A stretch of DNA of 34,220 nucleotides from Muribaculaceae bacterium (GCA_017454355.1 JAFTDD010000055.1:1-34220); one strand, 5' to 3'. Positions 21,430 to 30,343 are shown, numbered from the stretch's first letter. A program made the numbers and translations. Notes: generated by a model from the letters alone, not told the origin.

Positions 21430-24416
21430 ATGTTACACCATTTGATAAACAAATCGGCCATTTTCCGCTGCCTGCTGATGTTGCTGGCAGTGGCGATGCT
21501 GTCGGCAACCGCCAGTGCCTACGACTTCTCGTCGGGCGTACTGTGCTACAACATCAACAGCGACGGCAAGAGCGTGAGCGTAGTGAGCCACCTGTCGGCC
21601 AGCGGCGCCGTCACGATTCCCGCGACCGTGAAAAACGGCAGCAAGACCTATTCGGTGACAGCCATCGGCGAATCAGCCTTCAGCGAGTGCACCGGCTTGA
21701 CCAAGATCACATTCCCCACATCGTTGACAGCGATAGAAGCCTTCGCGTTCAGCGAGTGCACCGGCTTGACCGAGGTGACCATCCCCGCCACGTTGAAATC
21801 GTTGGGTCATCATTCATTCTACGCATGTACCGGAATGGCCAAGGTGGTATGGAACGCGCCCAACTTCGGACCTGTCGATAACAACGCCGCAAGCCCGTGC
21901 CATTTTCTGAATTGCACAAACATCAAGTCGTTTGTGTTCGGCAACAATGTGACCTCAATCCCAAATTACCTTTGCTACGGCCTCACCGGCTTGACCACGG
22001 TGACCATCCCCGCCACGGTCACCGCAATCGGCAGAGACGCGTTCCAGAGTTGCTACAACTTGACTACAGTCAACTGGAATGCGGTTAATTGTCAGGACAC
22101 GCCCAACGGGTTCTCGCCATTTGGTAGTTGCCAAAAACTCAAGACAATAACCTTTGCCAGCAACATCAAGAGGATTCCCACTTCATTGTGTCGCCACCTG
22201 ACGGCCTTGACATCGGTGACCATTCCCGCCACGGTGACCGAAATCGGCACATACGCCTTTGATGACACCGGGCTGACAAGCGTGACCATTCCCGCAGCGG
22301 TGACGACAGTGGGTAATTATGCTTTTCAGAATTGCGCCAACCTGACCAAGGTGATCTAGAACGCGACAAACTGCAAGGACAATGAGAGTTCCTGGGGCAG
22401 ATTCTACAGTTGCCCGAAACTCACCACGCTTCAATTCGGCACAACCGTGACGAGGATTCCCGCCGCCTTATGCCGTTATACCGAAAACCTGAAATCGGTG
22501 ACTCTCCCCAACTCGTTGACCGAAATCGGCGAAGAAGCGTTCAAAAATTGCAAAGCATTGACGGAGGTGACTGCATGCACCGGACTGAAGACCGTCAAAG
22601 ATAACGCCTTCGATGAATGCACGGCACTGACCAAGGTCAACATCACCAACCTCGCCGCATGGTGCGGCATCGACTTCAGCACGGCAAAGAGCAACCCGCT
22701 GTATTACGCCAAGAAACTGTACGTCAACGGCACCTTGGTTACCAGTCTGACCATCCCGAATGTCACCGTCGTCAAGAACTACACGTTCTACAACTGCACG
22801 TCAATCACCGAACTCACCGTCCCCAAGACGGTGACCAGTTTCAGCGGCAGCGGTATGTTCACCGGCTGCACCGGACTGAAGAAGGTTGTATGGAACTCGC
22901 CATTCTATACAGAATATCGTTTCCAGCCGTTCAACGGTTTGGATGGCATCCAGACAATCTCGTTTGCCGGCAGCGTGACAAAAATCTGCCCCTATATGTG
23001 CTACTACCTCCAGGGGCTCACCACGTTGACCATTCCCGCCTCGGTGACGACGGTTGGCAAGAACGCCTTTGCCAACTGCACCAGCCTCGCAACAGTCTAC
23101 TGGAATGCCGCCAACTGCGCCGACTTCACGTCAAGCGACACGCCGTTCACCGGCTCGACAAGCATCTCCACGTTCATCTTCGGCAACACGGTTAAGAGCA
23201 TTCCCGACTACCTGTGCTACGACATGACCAGTTTGAAAACCGTCACCATCGGCACCGGCGTGACCCAGATAGGGTATTACTGCTTCAACAAATGCACAGG
23301 CTTGTCACGGGTCAACATCAGCGACCTCGCCAAGTGGTGCGGCATCGTCTTCGGCCTCAATGCCGGCAACCCTCTCGGCAACCCTTTGTATCATGCCAAA
23401 AACCTCTATCTCAACGACGCTCTGGTGACCGACCTCACCATTCCCGCCACGGTGACCGAAATCAAGAAGTTCGCCTTTTCTAACGCCACCTGCTTGAAGA
23501 GCGTGACCATCCCCGCGTCGGTGACCACCATCGGCTATGATGCGTTTTCGGGATGCACTGGCTTGACACGGGTCAACATCAGCGACCTCGCCAAGTGGTG
23601 CGGCATTGAATTCGCTTCCTACATCAGCAATCCCCTCCGTTTTGCCACAGACCTGTATCTCAACGGCGCGAAGGTTACCGACCTCATCATCCCCAACACC
23701 GTCACCACCATCAATAAATACGCTTTCAATTACTGCGAGAACTTGTTGAGCGTCACCATTCCCCATCGGTGAAAACAATCAATTCCGACGCATTCAATGT
23801 CTGCACGGGCTTGACACGTGTCCACATCAGCGACCTCGAGGCGTGGTGCGGCATTGACTTCGGCACGACAAGGAGCAACCCGCTCTTTTACGCCCATCAC
23901 CTATACCTCAATGGCGAGAAAGTGACAGATCTGGAGATTCCGTCAACGATGGAAACCGTGAAGAGTTATGCGTTTATCGGTTGCGGCATGGCCTCGCTCA
24001 CCATCCCCGCCACGGTGCGGACCATCGGCACCTACGCGTTCAACTACTGCGACAACCTCACCGAGATTGTCGCCAAGGGAGAGCCCGCAGAGGTCAAATT
24101 CCGCACGTTCACCGACGCCCACTTCAGCGGAGCGAAGTTACACGTCAGGGAGCAGTATGCCGAGGCCTACCACGCAGCGACTTATTGGAAACAGTTCACG
24201 AATATCATCGCCGATGTTGTGGACAAACTGGATCCGGCATTCCCCGACGTGAACCACGACGGCGCGGTTGACGTGGGCGACGTGAACACCGTGCTCGACG
24301 ACATCCTCGCCACGGGCGGCACGACGCTGACGCTTGACGTGAACGGCGACGGAGTCGTCGACGTGGGCGACGTCAACACCATCCTGGAAAGAATCCTGGC
24401 CCTGAGCAATCCCTAA
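21430..24416 (+). pseudogene. BspA-like leucine-rich repeat surface protein with dockerin-like tail, broken by two mutations
   Basis: A secreted protein of about 995 aa if restored. ATG 21430 opens a signal peptide (LLMLLAVAMLSATASA). Then come many BspA/TpLRR repeats of about 23 aa (LTSVTIPATVTEIGTYAF type) alternating with longer inserts (LAKWCGI...NPL...LYLNG). The last 60 residues hold two dockerin-like calcium loops: DVNHDGAVDVGDVNTVL and DVNGDGVVDVGDVNTIL. Two defects break it. The first is a TAG at 22357-22359 where repeats elsewhere have Trp (KVVWNAP, TVNWNA), so TGG became TAG. The second is a one-base loss near 23762-23766, where the repeat wording TIPASV is read as TIPHR and a stop; the frame resumes as SVKTINSDAF. 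Host-surface or matrix binding is the usual role of the family. Confidence 0.88.
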
Positions 24417-24420
24417 CCTC

Positions 24421-24456
24421 TCGTCTATTTACGTCTATTTACGTCTATCTATATCT
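24421..24456. repeat. Tandem 10-bp CGTCTATTT repeat
   Basis: Three iterations of TACGTCTATT-like units with 10-bp period, directly after the BspA-like gene and before the 129-bp element. The unit is the same as in the 150-bp palindromes. Confidence 0.7.
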
Positions 24457-24462
24457 TTATAT

Positions 24463-24591
24463 CTCCCGTGAATTAACGTGAATTCCCGTGAATAAATAAT
24501 CTTGATGATGAGTACAAGACTTCGTCTTGAAATACACAACCATTTTTTGTGAAATAAAGTATTTACGAAAATTCACGTTAATTCACGGGAG
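24463..24591 (+). repeat. 129-bp element with perfect 21-bp terminal inverted repeats, copy 1
   Basis: The ends 24463-24483 and 24571-24591 are perfectly complementary over 21 bp (starting CTCCCGTGAATTAACG). The middle holds a small hairpin CAAGAC-TTC-GTCTTG within a 29-nt core (24512-24540) that is also found at 26479-26507 and, inverted, at 279-307. A conserved tail AATTTATGGTAATTC (24597) follows. There is no ORF; this is MITE-like or an RNA structure. It lies just past the ABC-F stop codon. Confidence 0.88.
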
Positions 24592-24621
24592 ACATAAATT
24601 TATGGTAATTCATGTTCAATA

Positions 24622-26391
24622 TCAGATGTCGCTGAGTTCGAGCCAGCGGGTCTCTTTCTCGTCGAGCAGGGTCTGCAGTTCGGCGTAGCGGCGCGCCAGC
24701 GCGTCGGCGTCGGGCAGCGGCTCGCCTGAGGCAAAGCGCGCGTCAAGGCTCTCCTTCTCGGCGGTGAGAGCCTCAATCTCGGCCGTCAGCGTCTCCAACT
24801 CCCGCTTCTCCTTGTAGGTGAGCCGGCGTGGCTGTTCGGCGCGGTAACGCTGCCGAGGCGCGGCCGCGCGGGAATCGGCCAGGCCAAGGCCAGGCCCTAC
24901 AGAATGGGCCCGCTGCCAGGCGCGATACTCGCTGTAGTTGCCCGGGAAATCCTTTATCACGCCATCGCCCAGCATCACAAATGTGTGGTCCACCGTGCGA
25001 TCCATAAAAAAGCGGTCGTGACTCACGATAATCACACACCCCTTGAACGAGGCCAGATATTGCTCGAGCACCTCAAGCGTCTGAATATCCAAATCGTTGG
25101 TCGGCTCGTCAAGCACCAGAAAGTTGGGTTTGCCCATCAGCGTCACCGCCAGGCACAGCCGCCTACGCTCGCCGCCACTCAGCGTCTCGATAAACTTCTG
25201 CTGGTCGCGTGCGTCAAAGAGGAACAGATTCAGCAACTGCGAGGCCGTGTAGTGGGTCTTCTCATCAAAGTACACCTCCTCGGCCACGTCGCTCACCGCG
25301 TCAATCACCCGTTTGCCGGGCTTGAACTCCATTCCCTGCTGGCTGTAATAGCCCCAGCGCACCGTCTGCCCCACCTCAAACCGGCCGGCGGTGGGTTGCA
25401 GTTCGCCAAGCAACAGCCGCAGCAACGTTGTCTTGCCCACGCCGTTGTCACCCACAATGCCCAGTTTCTCATAGCGTGCAAACGTGTAATTCAAGTGGTT
25501 GACAATCACCTTGTCGCCATAAGAGAAGCACACGTCGTGGGCCGTGAATATCTTGTTGCCCAGATAGGCCGCCTTGCCCACCTCGAGCCGCACGTCCTCG
25601 TCACCCTCGCGGCGCACGTTTGCACGCTCCTGCAGGTCATAGAACGCGTCAATGCGGTACTGCGCCTTGTGGGCGCGCGCCTGCGGCTGGCGACGCATCC
25701 ACTCCAGTTCGGTGCGCAATAGGTTGCGCGCACGCTCCACCGCCACACTCACGGCCTCAAGCCGCTCGGCGCGCCGCTCAAGGTATCGGGCATAGTTGCC
25801 CTCGTAGGCATAGAGGCGCCGCTGGTCCAGTTCCACAATGCGGTTGCACACGTTGTCAAGGAAGTAGCGGTCGTGAGTCACCATCAGCAGCGTGAGTGAC
25901 GGCCGCTTGAGCCACCCCTCCATCCACTCGATAATGTCGATGTCAAGATGGTTGGTCGGCTCATCGAGTATCAGCACTTGCGGCTCGCGAGCCAGAATGC
26001 CCGCCAGCGCCACACGCTTCACCTGGCCACCGCTCAGTTGTCCGACAGGCTGCGACAGGTCCGTTATTTTGAGGCGCGTCAAGAACTCACGGCACGCCTG
26101 CTCAGGCGCCTTGTCACCACCGGTGGACGCCTCAAGCACCGTCAGCGACCCCTCGAAGCGCGGCGACTGCGGCAGATAACCCACACGCAGGTCGCCACGC
26201 CACACCACCGAGCCATCGTCCGGAGGCCCAACGCCGGCCACGATGTCGAGCAGCGAACTCTTGCCGGTGCCGTTTTTCGCGATAAGTCCAATCTTGTCGC
26301 CTTCGGCGATGTCCAGGCTCAAATCCTCAAACAGCACATCGGCTCCATAACGCCGCGCCACCCCCTCAATCTGTATCAAACTCGCCGCCAT
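24622..26391 (-). CDS. ABC-F family ATPase (Uup-like)
   Basis: A 589-aa soluble protein with two ATP-binding cassettes and no membrane segments. ABC-F proteins bind the ribosome and help relieve stalling. Cassette 1 has Walker A AKNGTGKSS, signature LSGGQVKRVAL and Walker B LILDEPTNHLDI; cassette 2 has GDNGVGKTT, LSGGERRRLCL and FLVLDEPTNDLDI. The inter-cassette linker (RRLYAYEGNYARYLERRAER...) is typical. A C-terminal coiled coil (LTAEIEALTAEKESLDARF) resembles Uup. The start ATG 26391 is chosen; TTG 26403 would lie inside the -7 box TATCTTTG (26401-26408), which also means the leader is only a few nt long. Directly repeated 129-bp elements lie on both sides. Confidence 0.93.
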   Translation of the reverse strand: MAASLIQIEGVARRYGADVLFEDLSLDIAEGDKIGLIAKNGTGKSSLLDIVAGVGPPDDGSVVWRGDLRVGYLPQSPRFEGSLTVLEASTGGDKAPEQACREFLTRLKITDLSQPVGQLSGGQVKRVALAGILAREPQVLILDEPTNHLDIDIIEWMEGWLKRPSLTLLMVTHDRYFLDNVCNRIVELDQRRLYAYEGNYARYLERRAERLEAVSVAVERARNLLRTELEWMRRQPQARAHKAQYRIDAFYDLQERANVRREGDEDVRLEVGKAAYLGNKIFTAHDVCFSYGDKVIVNHLNYTFARYEKLGIVGDNGVGKTTLLRLLLGELQPTAGRFEVGQTVRWGYYSQQGMEFKPGKRVIDAVSDVAEEVYFDEKTHYTASQLLNLFLFDARDQQKFIETLSGGERRRLCLAVTLMGKPNFLVLDEPTNDLDIQTLEVLEQYLASFKGCVIIVSHDRFFMDRTVDHTFVMLGDGVIKDFPGNYSEYRAWQRAHSVGPGLGLADSRAAAPRQRYRAEQPRRLTYKEKRELETLTAEIEALTAEKESLDARFASGEPLPDADALARRYAELQTLLDEKETRWLELSDI

Positions 26392-26400
26392 CTTGCTTAG

Positions 26401-26408
26401 CAAAGATA
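26401..26408 (-). promoter_or_regulatory. -7 box of the ABC-F gene
   Basis: TATCTTTG on the minus strand ends 9 nt before the chosen start codon, so transcription should begin at or just before the ATG. The -33 region falls at the edge of the 129-bp element copy 2. Confidence 0.6.
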
Positions 26409-26429
26409 AAATTATCCATTAATTTAAGC

Positions 26430-26558
26430 CTCCCGTGAATTAACGTGAATATCCGTGAATAAATAATCTTGATGATGAGTACAAGACTTCGTCTTGCAAT
26501 ACACAACCATTTTTTGTGAAATAAAAAATTCACGAGAATTCACGGAAATTCACGGGAG
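26430..26558 (+). repeat. 129-bp element, copy 2
   Basis: Same length and orientation as copy 1 at 24463, with the 29-nt core at 26479-26507 differing by one base. The terminal repeats are less perfect (CTCCCGTGAATTAACG at the left, AAATTCACGGGAG at the right). The conserved tail AATTTATGGTAATTCGTG starts at 26577. It fills most of the gap between the ABC-F and MBOAT genes. Confidence 0.88.
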
Positions 26559-26611
26559 AAAAAATAATTCATGGATAATTTATGGTAATTCGTGTTTATT
26601 TAAACTTACTC

Positions 26612-28054
26612 TCAGAATGAGGCGTAGAGGAACGGTTGCACGTCTTCGCCGGCAAACTGCAACACCAGTTGCACCACTGCCACGATCACCGCCAGACGCC
26701 ACCACCACCGAGCCTCGACAAACCACCCCTTGGCCGCTTCCAGCCACCTCACCGGCATATAGTGACTCGCAATGGCAAGCACAATCACCGTCAGCAATAG
26801 CGGCCTCACACTCGCCATCACAGGAATATAGGCCCAGTCCCAACGACTGAACACACCGCCCAGCACGTCACCGGCAGTGGCCATATCGGCCGTGGCAAAC
26901 GGCACCCACAGCACCGCAACCACAACACACGTCGCCACCACACTCGCCACGGTCACCCATCGCGTGTCTTCAATCGCCTTAAGCCTGGGCATCAGCAGTT
27001 TGTGAACACACAGCGCCACGCCGTGACCCGCTCCCCAGAGCACAAAGTTCCAACTCGCGCCATGCCACAGTCCGCCCACGAGCATCGTCGCCAACAGGTT
27101 CAAGTGCTGGCGCGCCTTGCCCTTGCGGTTACCGCCTAAGGAAATGTAGATATAGTCACGCAGCCAGAACGACAACGAGATGTGCCACCGGCGCCAGAAC
27201 TCGGTCACATTCCTTGACCGGTAAGGCAAATCGAAGTTCACACCCAGGTCAAACCCCATCACGCGTCCCAAGCCGATAGCCATGTCGCTATAGCCCGAGA
27301 AGTCCATATAGATTTGCACCGCATAGCCCACCACGGCCACCAGCAGTTCCACACCGCTATAGCCTGTTGTGTTGCCGTACACAATTGCCGTGTACTGCGC
27401 TATATAATCGGCCACGACAGCCTTCTTCACCAAGCCCACGAGGAACTGCCACACGCCGTCCCACACGTCGCGCTCCACGGCCGGACGCCATTGCTCCAAC
27501 TGCGGCATGAAGTCGCGTGCCCTCACAATCGGGCCGGCGACCATACACGGAAAGAACGTCAGATAAAACACATAGTCCAGCAGACTGTCAACAGGCTGCA
27601 TCTTGCCCTTGTACACGTCCACCACATAACTTATCGTGCGGAACGTGTAGAACGAGATGCCCACCGGCAACACCAAGTCCAGCGGCGAGAAATTGCCGCC
27701 CACAATGTCGTGCCATGTCGCCAAAGCGAAGTTAGCGTATTTGAAGTAAGCCAGCAAGCCCACCGAGCACGCGATACTCGTCCACAACATCACACGCTTG
27801 CGGACCGGGTCGTCAGTCTTTGACATCGCGTGGGCCGTCATCCAGTCCATCGCCGCCGTGAGCAGCATCAGCATCGCCAGCGCGCCGCTGCCCTTGATGG
27901 CCATCAGCACACTCACCGCCGTCACCCACACCGTCATCAGCCGCCGACGGCGCCCCACCAATGCCAGCGCCGGCAGGAAAACTATCATCACCAGCCAAAA
28001 CGCACCGCTCGACATCATCAGCGGCTGTCCGGGTGTTATAAATTCAAAATCCAT
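26612..28054 (-). CDS. MBOAT family membrane O-acyltransferase (DltB/AlgI-like)
   Basis: A 480-aa polytopic inner-membrane enzyme that moves an acyl group to an extracellular polymer. Family motifs include ILPVGISF-like LDLVLPVGISFYTFRTISYV, FPCMVAGPIVRARDFMPQ, DFSGYSDMAIGLGRVMGF, and RSRNVTEFWRRWHISLSFWLRDYIYISLGG. The catalytic His lies in LVGGLWHGASWNFVLWGAGHG. About 10-12 membrane segments. The start ATG 28054 is the first Met followed by a membrane-type N terminus; the longer reading frame up to 28168 runs into the SGNH gene. Only 5 nt lie between it and the SGNH gene, so the two form a unit. The acceptor, perhaps a surface polysaccharide, is not evident. Confidence 0.93.
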   Translation of the reverse strand: MDFEFITPGQPLMMSSGAFWLVMIVFLPALALVGRRRRLMTVWVTAVSVLMAIKGSGALAMLMLLTAAMDWMTAHAMSKTDDPVRKRVMLWTSIACSVGLLAYFKYANFALATWHDIVGGNFSPLDLVLPVGISFYTFRTISYVVDVYKGKMQPVDSLLDYVFYLTFFPCMVAGPIVRARDFMPQLEQWRPAVERDVWDGVWQFLVGLVKKAVVADYIAQYTAIVYGNTTGYSGVELLVAVVGYAVQIYMDFSGYSDMAIGLGRVMGFDLGVNFDLPYRSRNVTEFWRRWHISLSFWLRDYIYISLGGNRKGKARQHLNLLATMLVGGLWHGASWNFVLWGAGHGVALCVHKLLMPRLKAIEDTRWVTVASVVATCVVVAVLWVPFATADMATAGDVLGGVFSRWDWAYIPVMASVRPLLLTVIVLAIASHYMPVRWLEAAKGWFVEARWWWRLAVIVAVVQLVLQFAGEDVQPFLYASF

Positions 28055-28059
28055 AATCT

Positions 28060-28878
28060 TTACTTCTCGTTGGGCTGCAAGATGTCGGTCTTGGTGCTGT
28101 TGGCATACTTCTTCTTGGGCAAATCGAGCCGGATGGGATGGGCACTCTCGGCCACAATCCAACGGCACACGCGGTCACACCACTGCGCCGCACTCTCGCG
28201 CGTGGGATGCGCGCCGTCCTTGCCACGCTCAAACTTGTCGTTCTTGCTCAAGTAGAACGTCCCGCGCGGCAACGTCGCCTCCAGCATCTCGTTGATGCCG
28301 GTGTCGGCCTTCCAGTTTGGCGGACCAATCCACACCATCGGCAGCGAGCCAATCTGGCGCAACATCTCGTCGAGATAACGCTGCCGCTTCTCCTTGATGT
28401 CTCTCACAAACAGTTCGTTTGCTCCCAGGCAAACAATCACATAGTCGGGCTTATACTGCTTGATAAAGCCGGCCAACCGTTGGCTGGAGCCCCACACCTG
28501 CGTCGTGCTGCTGTACCAGCGCACGCCGTATAGTTTGTGGCCGTTATGCTCGGCATAGGCCGCCATGCGCGGCTGCAACCCGTCGAGCATCGAGTCGCCG
28601 ACAAACAGGATTGTCTTCGCCGTCGTGTCGGGCTGCGCCGGTCGTGCCGCGGCGGGTGCGGCAGGCGCGGCGGCGGCACTGTCAACGGCAGCGACCGTGG
28701 AGATTGCAGTTGTGTCTGACGGGGAATCAGACGCAAACAAGCGACCCAGGCCACACGTCTTCAATGACGCGTCGCCCCATAGAGGCACTCCGTCACACCA
28801 CAAAATCGACAACACACCGAATATCAGCAAAGCGGCGAGCAACACGCCTGTCAAGCGCATTAATGGCATTCGTGACAT
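28060..28878 (-). CDS. SGNH/GDSL hydrolase, membrane-anchored partner of the MBOAT protein
   Basis: A 272-aa protein with an N-terminal membrane anchor (LTGVLLAALLIFGVLSILW), an Ala/Pro-rich linker (about 65-90), then an SGNH domain. Block I is ILFVGDSMLDGL with the nucleophile Ser, block III is CLGANELF, and block V is GAHPTRESA with the catalytic Asp/His pair nearby. The anchor places the domain outside the membrane. MBOAT genes are often followed or preceded by an SGNH partner (as with AlgX/DltD/PatB) that completes the acyl transfer on the far side; the 5-nt spacing supports this. It is the first gene of the pair. Confidence 0.9.
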   Translation of the reverse strand: MSRMPLMRLTGVLLAALLIFGVLSILWCDGVPLWGDASLKTCGLGRLFASDSPSDTTAISTVAAVDSAAAAPAAPAAARPAQPDTTAKTILFVGDSMLDGLQPRMAAYAEHNGHKLYGVRWYSSTTQVWGSSQRLAGFIKQYKPDYVIVCLGANELFVRDIKEKRQRYLDEMLRQIGSLPMVWIGPPNWKADTGINEMLEATLPRGTFYLSKNDKFERGKDGAHPTRESAAQWCDRVCRWIVAESAHPIRLDLPKKKYANSTKTDILQPNEK

Positions 28879-28908
28879 TTATCTTACATTTTTTTGAATT
28901 TAACTCTG

Positions 28909-28939
28909 CAAAGTTAACAATTTGGCACCATTCCACAAA
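28909..28939 (-). promoter_or_regulatory. Promoter of the SGNH-MBOAT pair
   Basis: On the minus strand TTTG (28936-28939), 19 bp, TAACTTTG (28909-28916), about 30 nt before the SGNH start. Confidence 0.75.
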
Positions 28940-29038
28940 ATATTTCTTATCGAGGTGTTTATTTATTACAGATATATTACATCTTATTTCATAAGCGTTA
29001 ATTTTCTTGAAAAAACTTATCTTCTTTGGTAGTGCAGT

Positions 29039-29069
29039 TTTGCCATTAAAAAAAAACAACGTAATTTTG
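29039..29069 (+). promoter_or_regulatory. greA promoter
   Basis: TTTG (29039-29042), 19 bp, TAATTTTG (29062-29069). The leader to the greA start is about 105 nt and has no clear ORF. Confidence 0.7.
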
Positions 29070-29182
29070 CACCGCATTTCAATAACAACTGCTCGGGGGA
29101 TCTCACGTCTATCACGATGGGGTTCTTCAATTTTTTGATATTTTCTCAACACGATTACTAACTTTCTAACAGCAATACTACC

Positions 29183-29653
29183 ATGGCTATTATCTACATG
29201 ACTCAGGAGGGCTACAACAAGAAGATGGAAGAACTGGCCCACTTGGAGAACGTTGAGCGACCGGACGTAATACGCGCTATATCAGAGGCTCGCGACAAGG
29301 GCGACCTGAGCGAGAACGCAGAGTATGATGCCGCTAAGGAGCGCCAGGGTCTGCTCGAGGCCAAGATTGCCCAACTGCGCGCAATCGTGGCCGGCGCACG
29401 CATTATCGACGAGAGCAAAGTCAACACCGACGAGGTCCAACTCCTCACACGCGTCACCATCAAGAACGTGGGCAACGGCGCACAGATGACCTACACCCTC
29501 GTCACCGAAACCGAGTCAAACCTGCGAGAGGGCAAAATCTCAATCACAACACCCATCGCCAAGGGCCTGCTCGGACACAAGGTGGGCGACGTGGTAGATG
29601 TCAAGGTTCCCGCCGGAGTGATGAAGTTTGAGATCCTCAATATCGCCGTCTAA
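29183..29653 (+). CDS. greA: Transcription elongation factor GreA
   Basis: A 156-aa factor that enters the secondary channel of RNA polymerase and triggers cleavage of backtracked RNA. The N-terminal coiled coil starts MTQEGYNKKMEELAHLE and includes AISEARDKGDLSENAEYDAAKERQ, whose tip acidic residues (Asp, Glu) coordinate Mg. The C-terminal FKBP-like part has the TPIAKGLLGHKVGDVVDVKVPAG signature. Length is standard (about 157). Its TAA is immediately followed by the 150-bp palindromic element, which reaches exactly to the next start codon. Confidence 0.97.
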   Translation: MAIIYMTQEGYNKKMEELAHLENVERPDVIRAISEARDKGDLSENAEYDAAKERQGLLEAKIAQLRAIVAGARIIDESKVNTDEVQLLTRVTIKNVGNGAQMTYTLVTETESNLREGKISITTPIAKGLLGHKVGDVVDVKVPAGVMKFEILNIAV

Positions 29654-29803
29654 TCTCCTCTCGATTAAGCATTTTTTAGAGGTTAGCGTCAATTCACGTC
29701 TATGACAACGTCTATTCACGTCAAAAGTAAAAAATTGACGAAAATAGACGTTGTTATAGACGAAAATAGACGCGAAACTCATGTTCAAAAAAAGATACAG
29801 CAA
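29653..29803 (+). repeat. 150-bp palindromic element, copy B
   Basis: Inverted copy of 18512-18661 with a single extra A in a poly-A run. It begins at the last base of the greA stop codon and ends at the first base of the HIT start codon, so it accounts for the whole gap. The internal hairpin is formed by about 40-nt arms. Confidence 0.9.
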
Positions 29804-30195
29804 TGACGATATTCAGCAAAATCGTGGCCGGCGAAATCCCCAGTTACAAGATTGCCGAGGACGAGAACTACTACGCCTTCCTCGACATCAACCCCGTCGC
29901 CCCGGGCCACACTCTGGTCATCCCCAAGCGTGAGGTGAGTTACATCTTTGACCTCACTCCCGACGAGTACGCCGGCCTCTGGGCCTTTGCCCGCCGTGTC
30001 GCCGCCGCGCTTGAGCAAGCCGTGCCGTGCCGCCGCATCGGCATCGCCGTCATCGGCCTTGAGGTGCCCCATGCCCACATCCACCTCGTGCCACTCAACA
30101 AGGAGGGCGATATGGATTTTGCCCACAAGCAGCAACTCCCGCCGGAACAGATGGAGCAAATCCGCCAAGCCGTCTGTGAACAGTTGAGAGGTTGA
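29803..30195 (+). CDS. HIT family nucleotide-binding protein
   Basis: A 130-aa protein of the histidine-triad group, which hydrolyse nucleotide phosphoramidates and similar bonds (Hint branch). The opening TIFSKIVAGEIPSYKIAEDE and the mid-part FLDINPVAPGHTLVIPKREV are typical. The triad itself is HAHIHLVPL at about residues 90-98. Length matches the Hint branch. The start ATG 29803 touches the end of the 150-bp element, so its 5' leader is made of that repeat. Cotranscription with greA is likely. Confidence 0.95.
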   Translation: MTIFSKIVAGEIPSYKIAEDENYYAFLDINPVAPGHTLVIPKREVSYIFDLTPDEYAGLWAFARRVAAALEQAVPCRRIGIAVIGLEVPHAHIHLVPLNKEGDMDFAHKQQLPPEQMEQIRQAVCEQLRG

Positions 30196-30330
30196 GCGTT
30201 GAGAGGTTTCCCCATTTGCTAACGCAAATGGGGAAAATGTATTATCCCGAGCGCTTGTAGGGGCAGAATTATTCTGCCCACTTCGAGGCTCAACCTCTCA
30301 ACCACTCAACCCCTCACCCCCTCAACCTTT
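30184..30330 (+). repeat. Large palindromic repeat left of the GYF gene
   Basis: Composed of GAGGTTGAG-type units at the left, their complement CTCAACCTC at the right, and two inner hairpins: CCCCATTTGC/GCAAATGGGG (30210-30233) and GGGCAGAA/TTCTGCCC (30261-30279). It is the reverse complement of the repeat at 31001-31157, with scattered differences, and overlaps the last codons of the HIT gene. Confidence 0.85.
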
Positions 30331-30343
30331 CATCCAACCAATT

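Noticed and set aside
22357-22359. Recoded TAG (pyrrolysine or readthrough)
   Set aside because: No pyl genes or readthrough context are seen, and the gene also carries a frameshift, so decay is simpler.
21660-23760. Possible CRISPR or tandem DNA repeat array
   Set aside because: The repeats are coding, about 69-bp LRR units with variable wording and no constant repeat-spacer pattern.
24463-26558. Complete insertion sequence around the ABC-F gene
   Set aside because: No transposase is present; the enclosed gene is an ordinary ABC-F protein, so only MITE-like elements are claimed.
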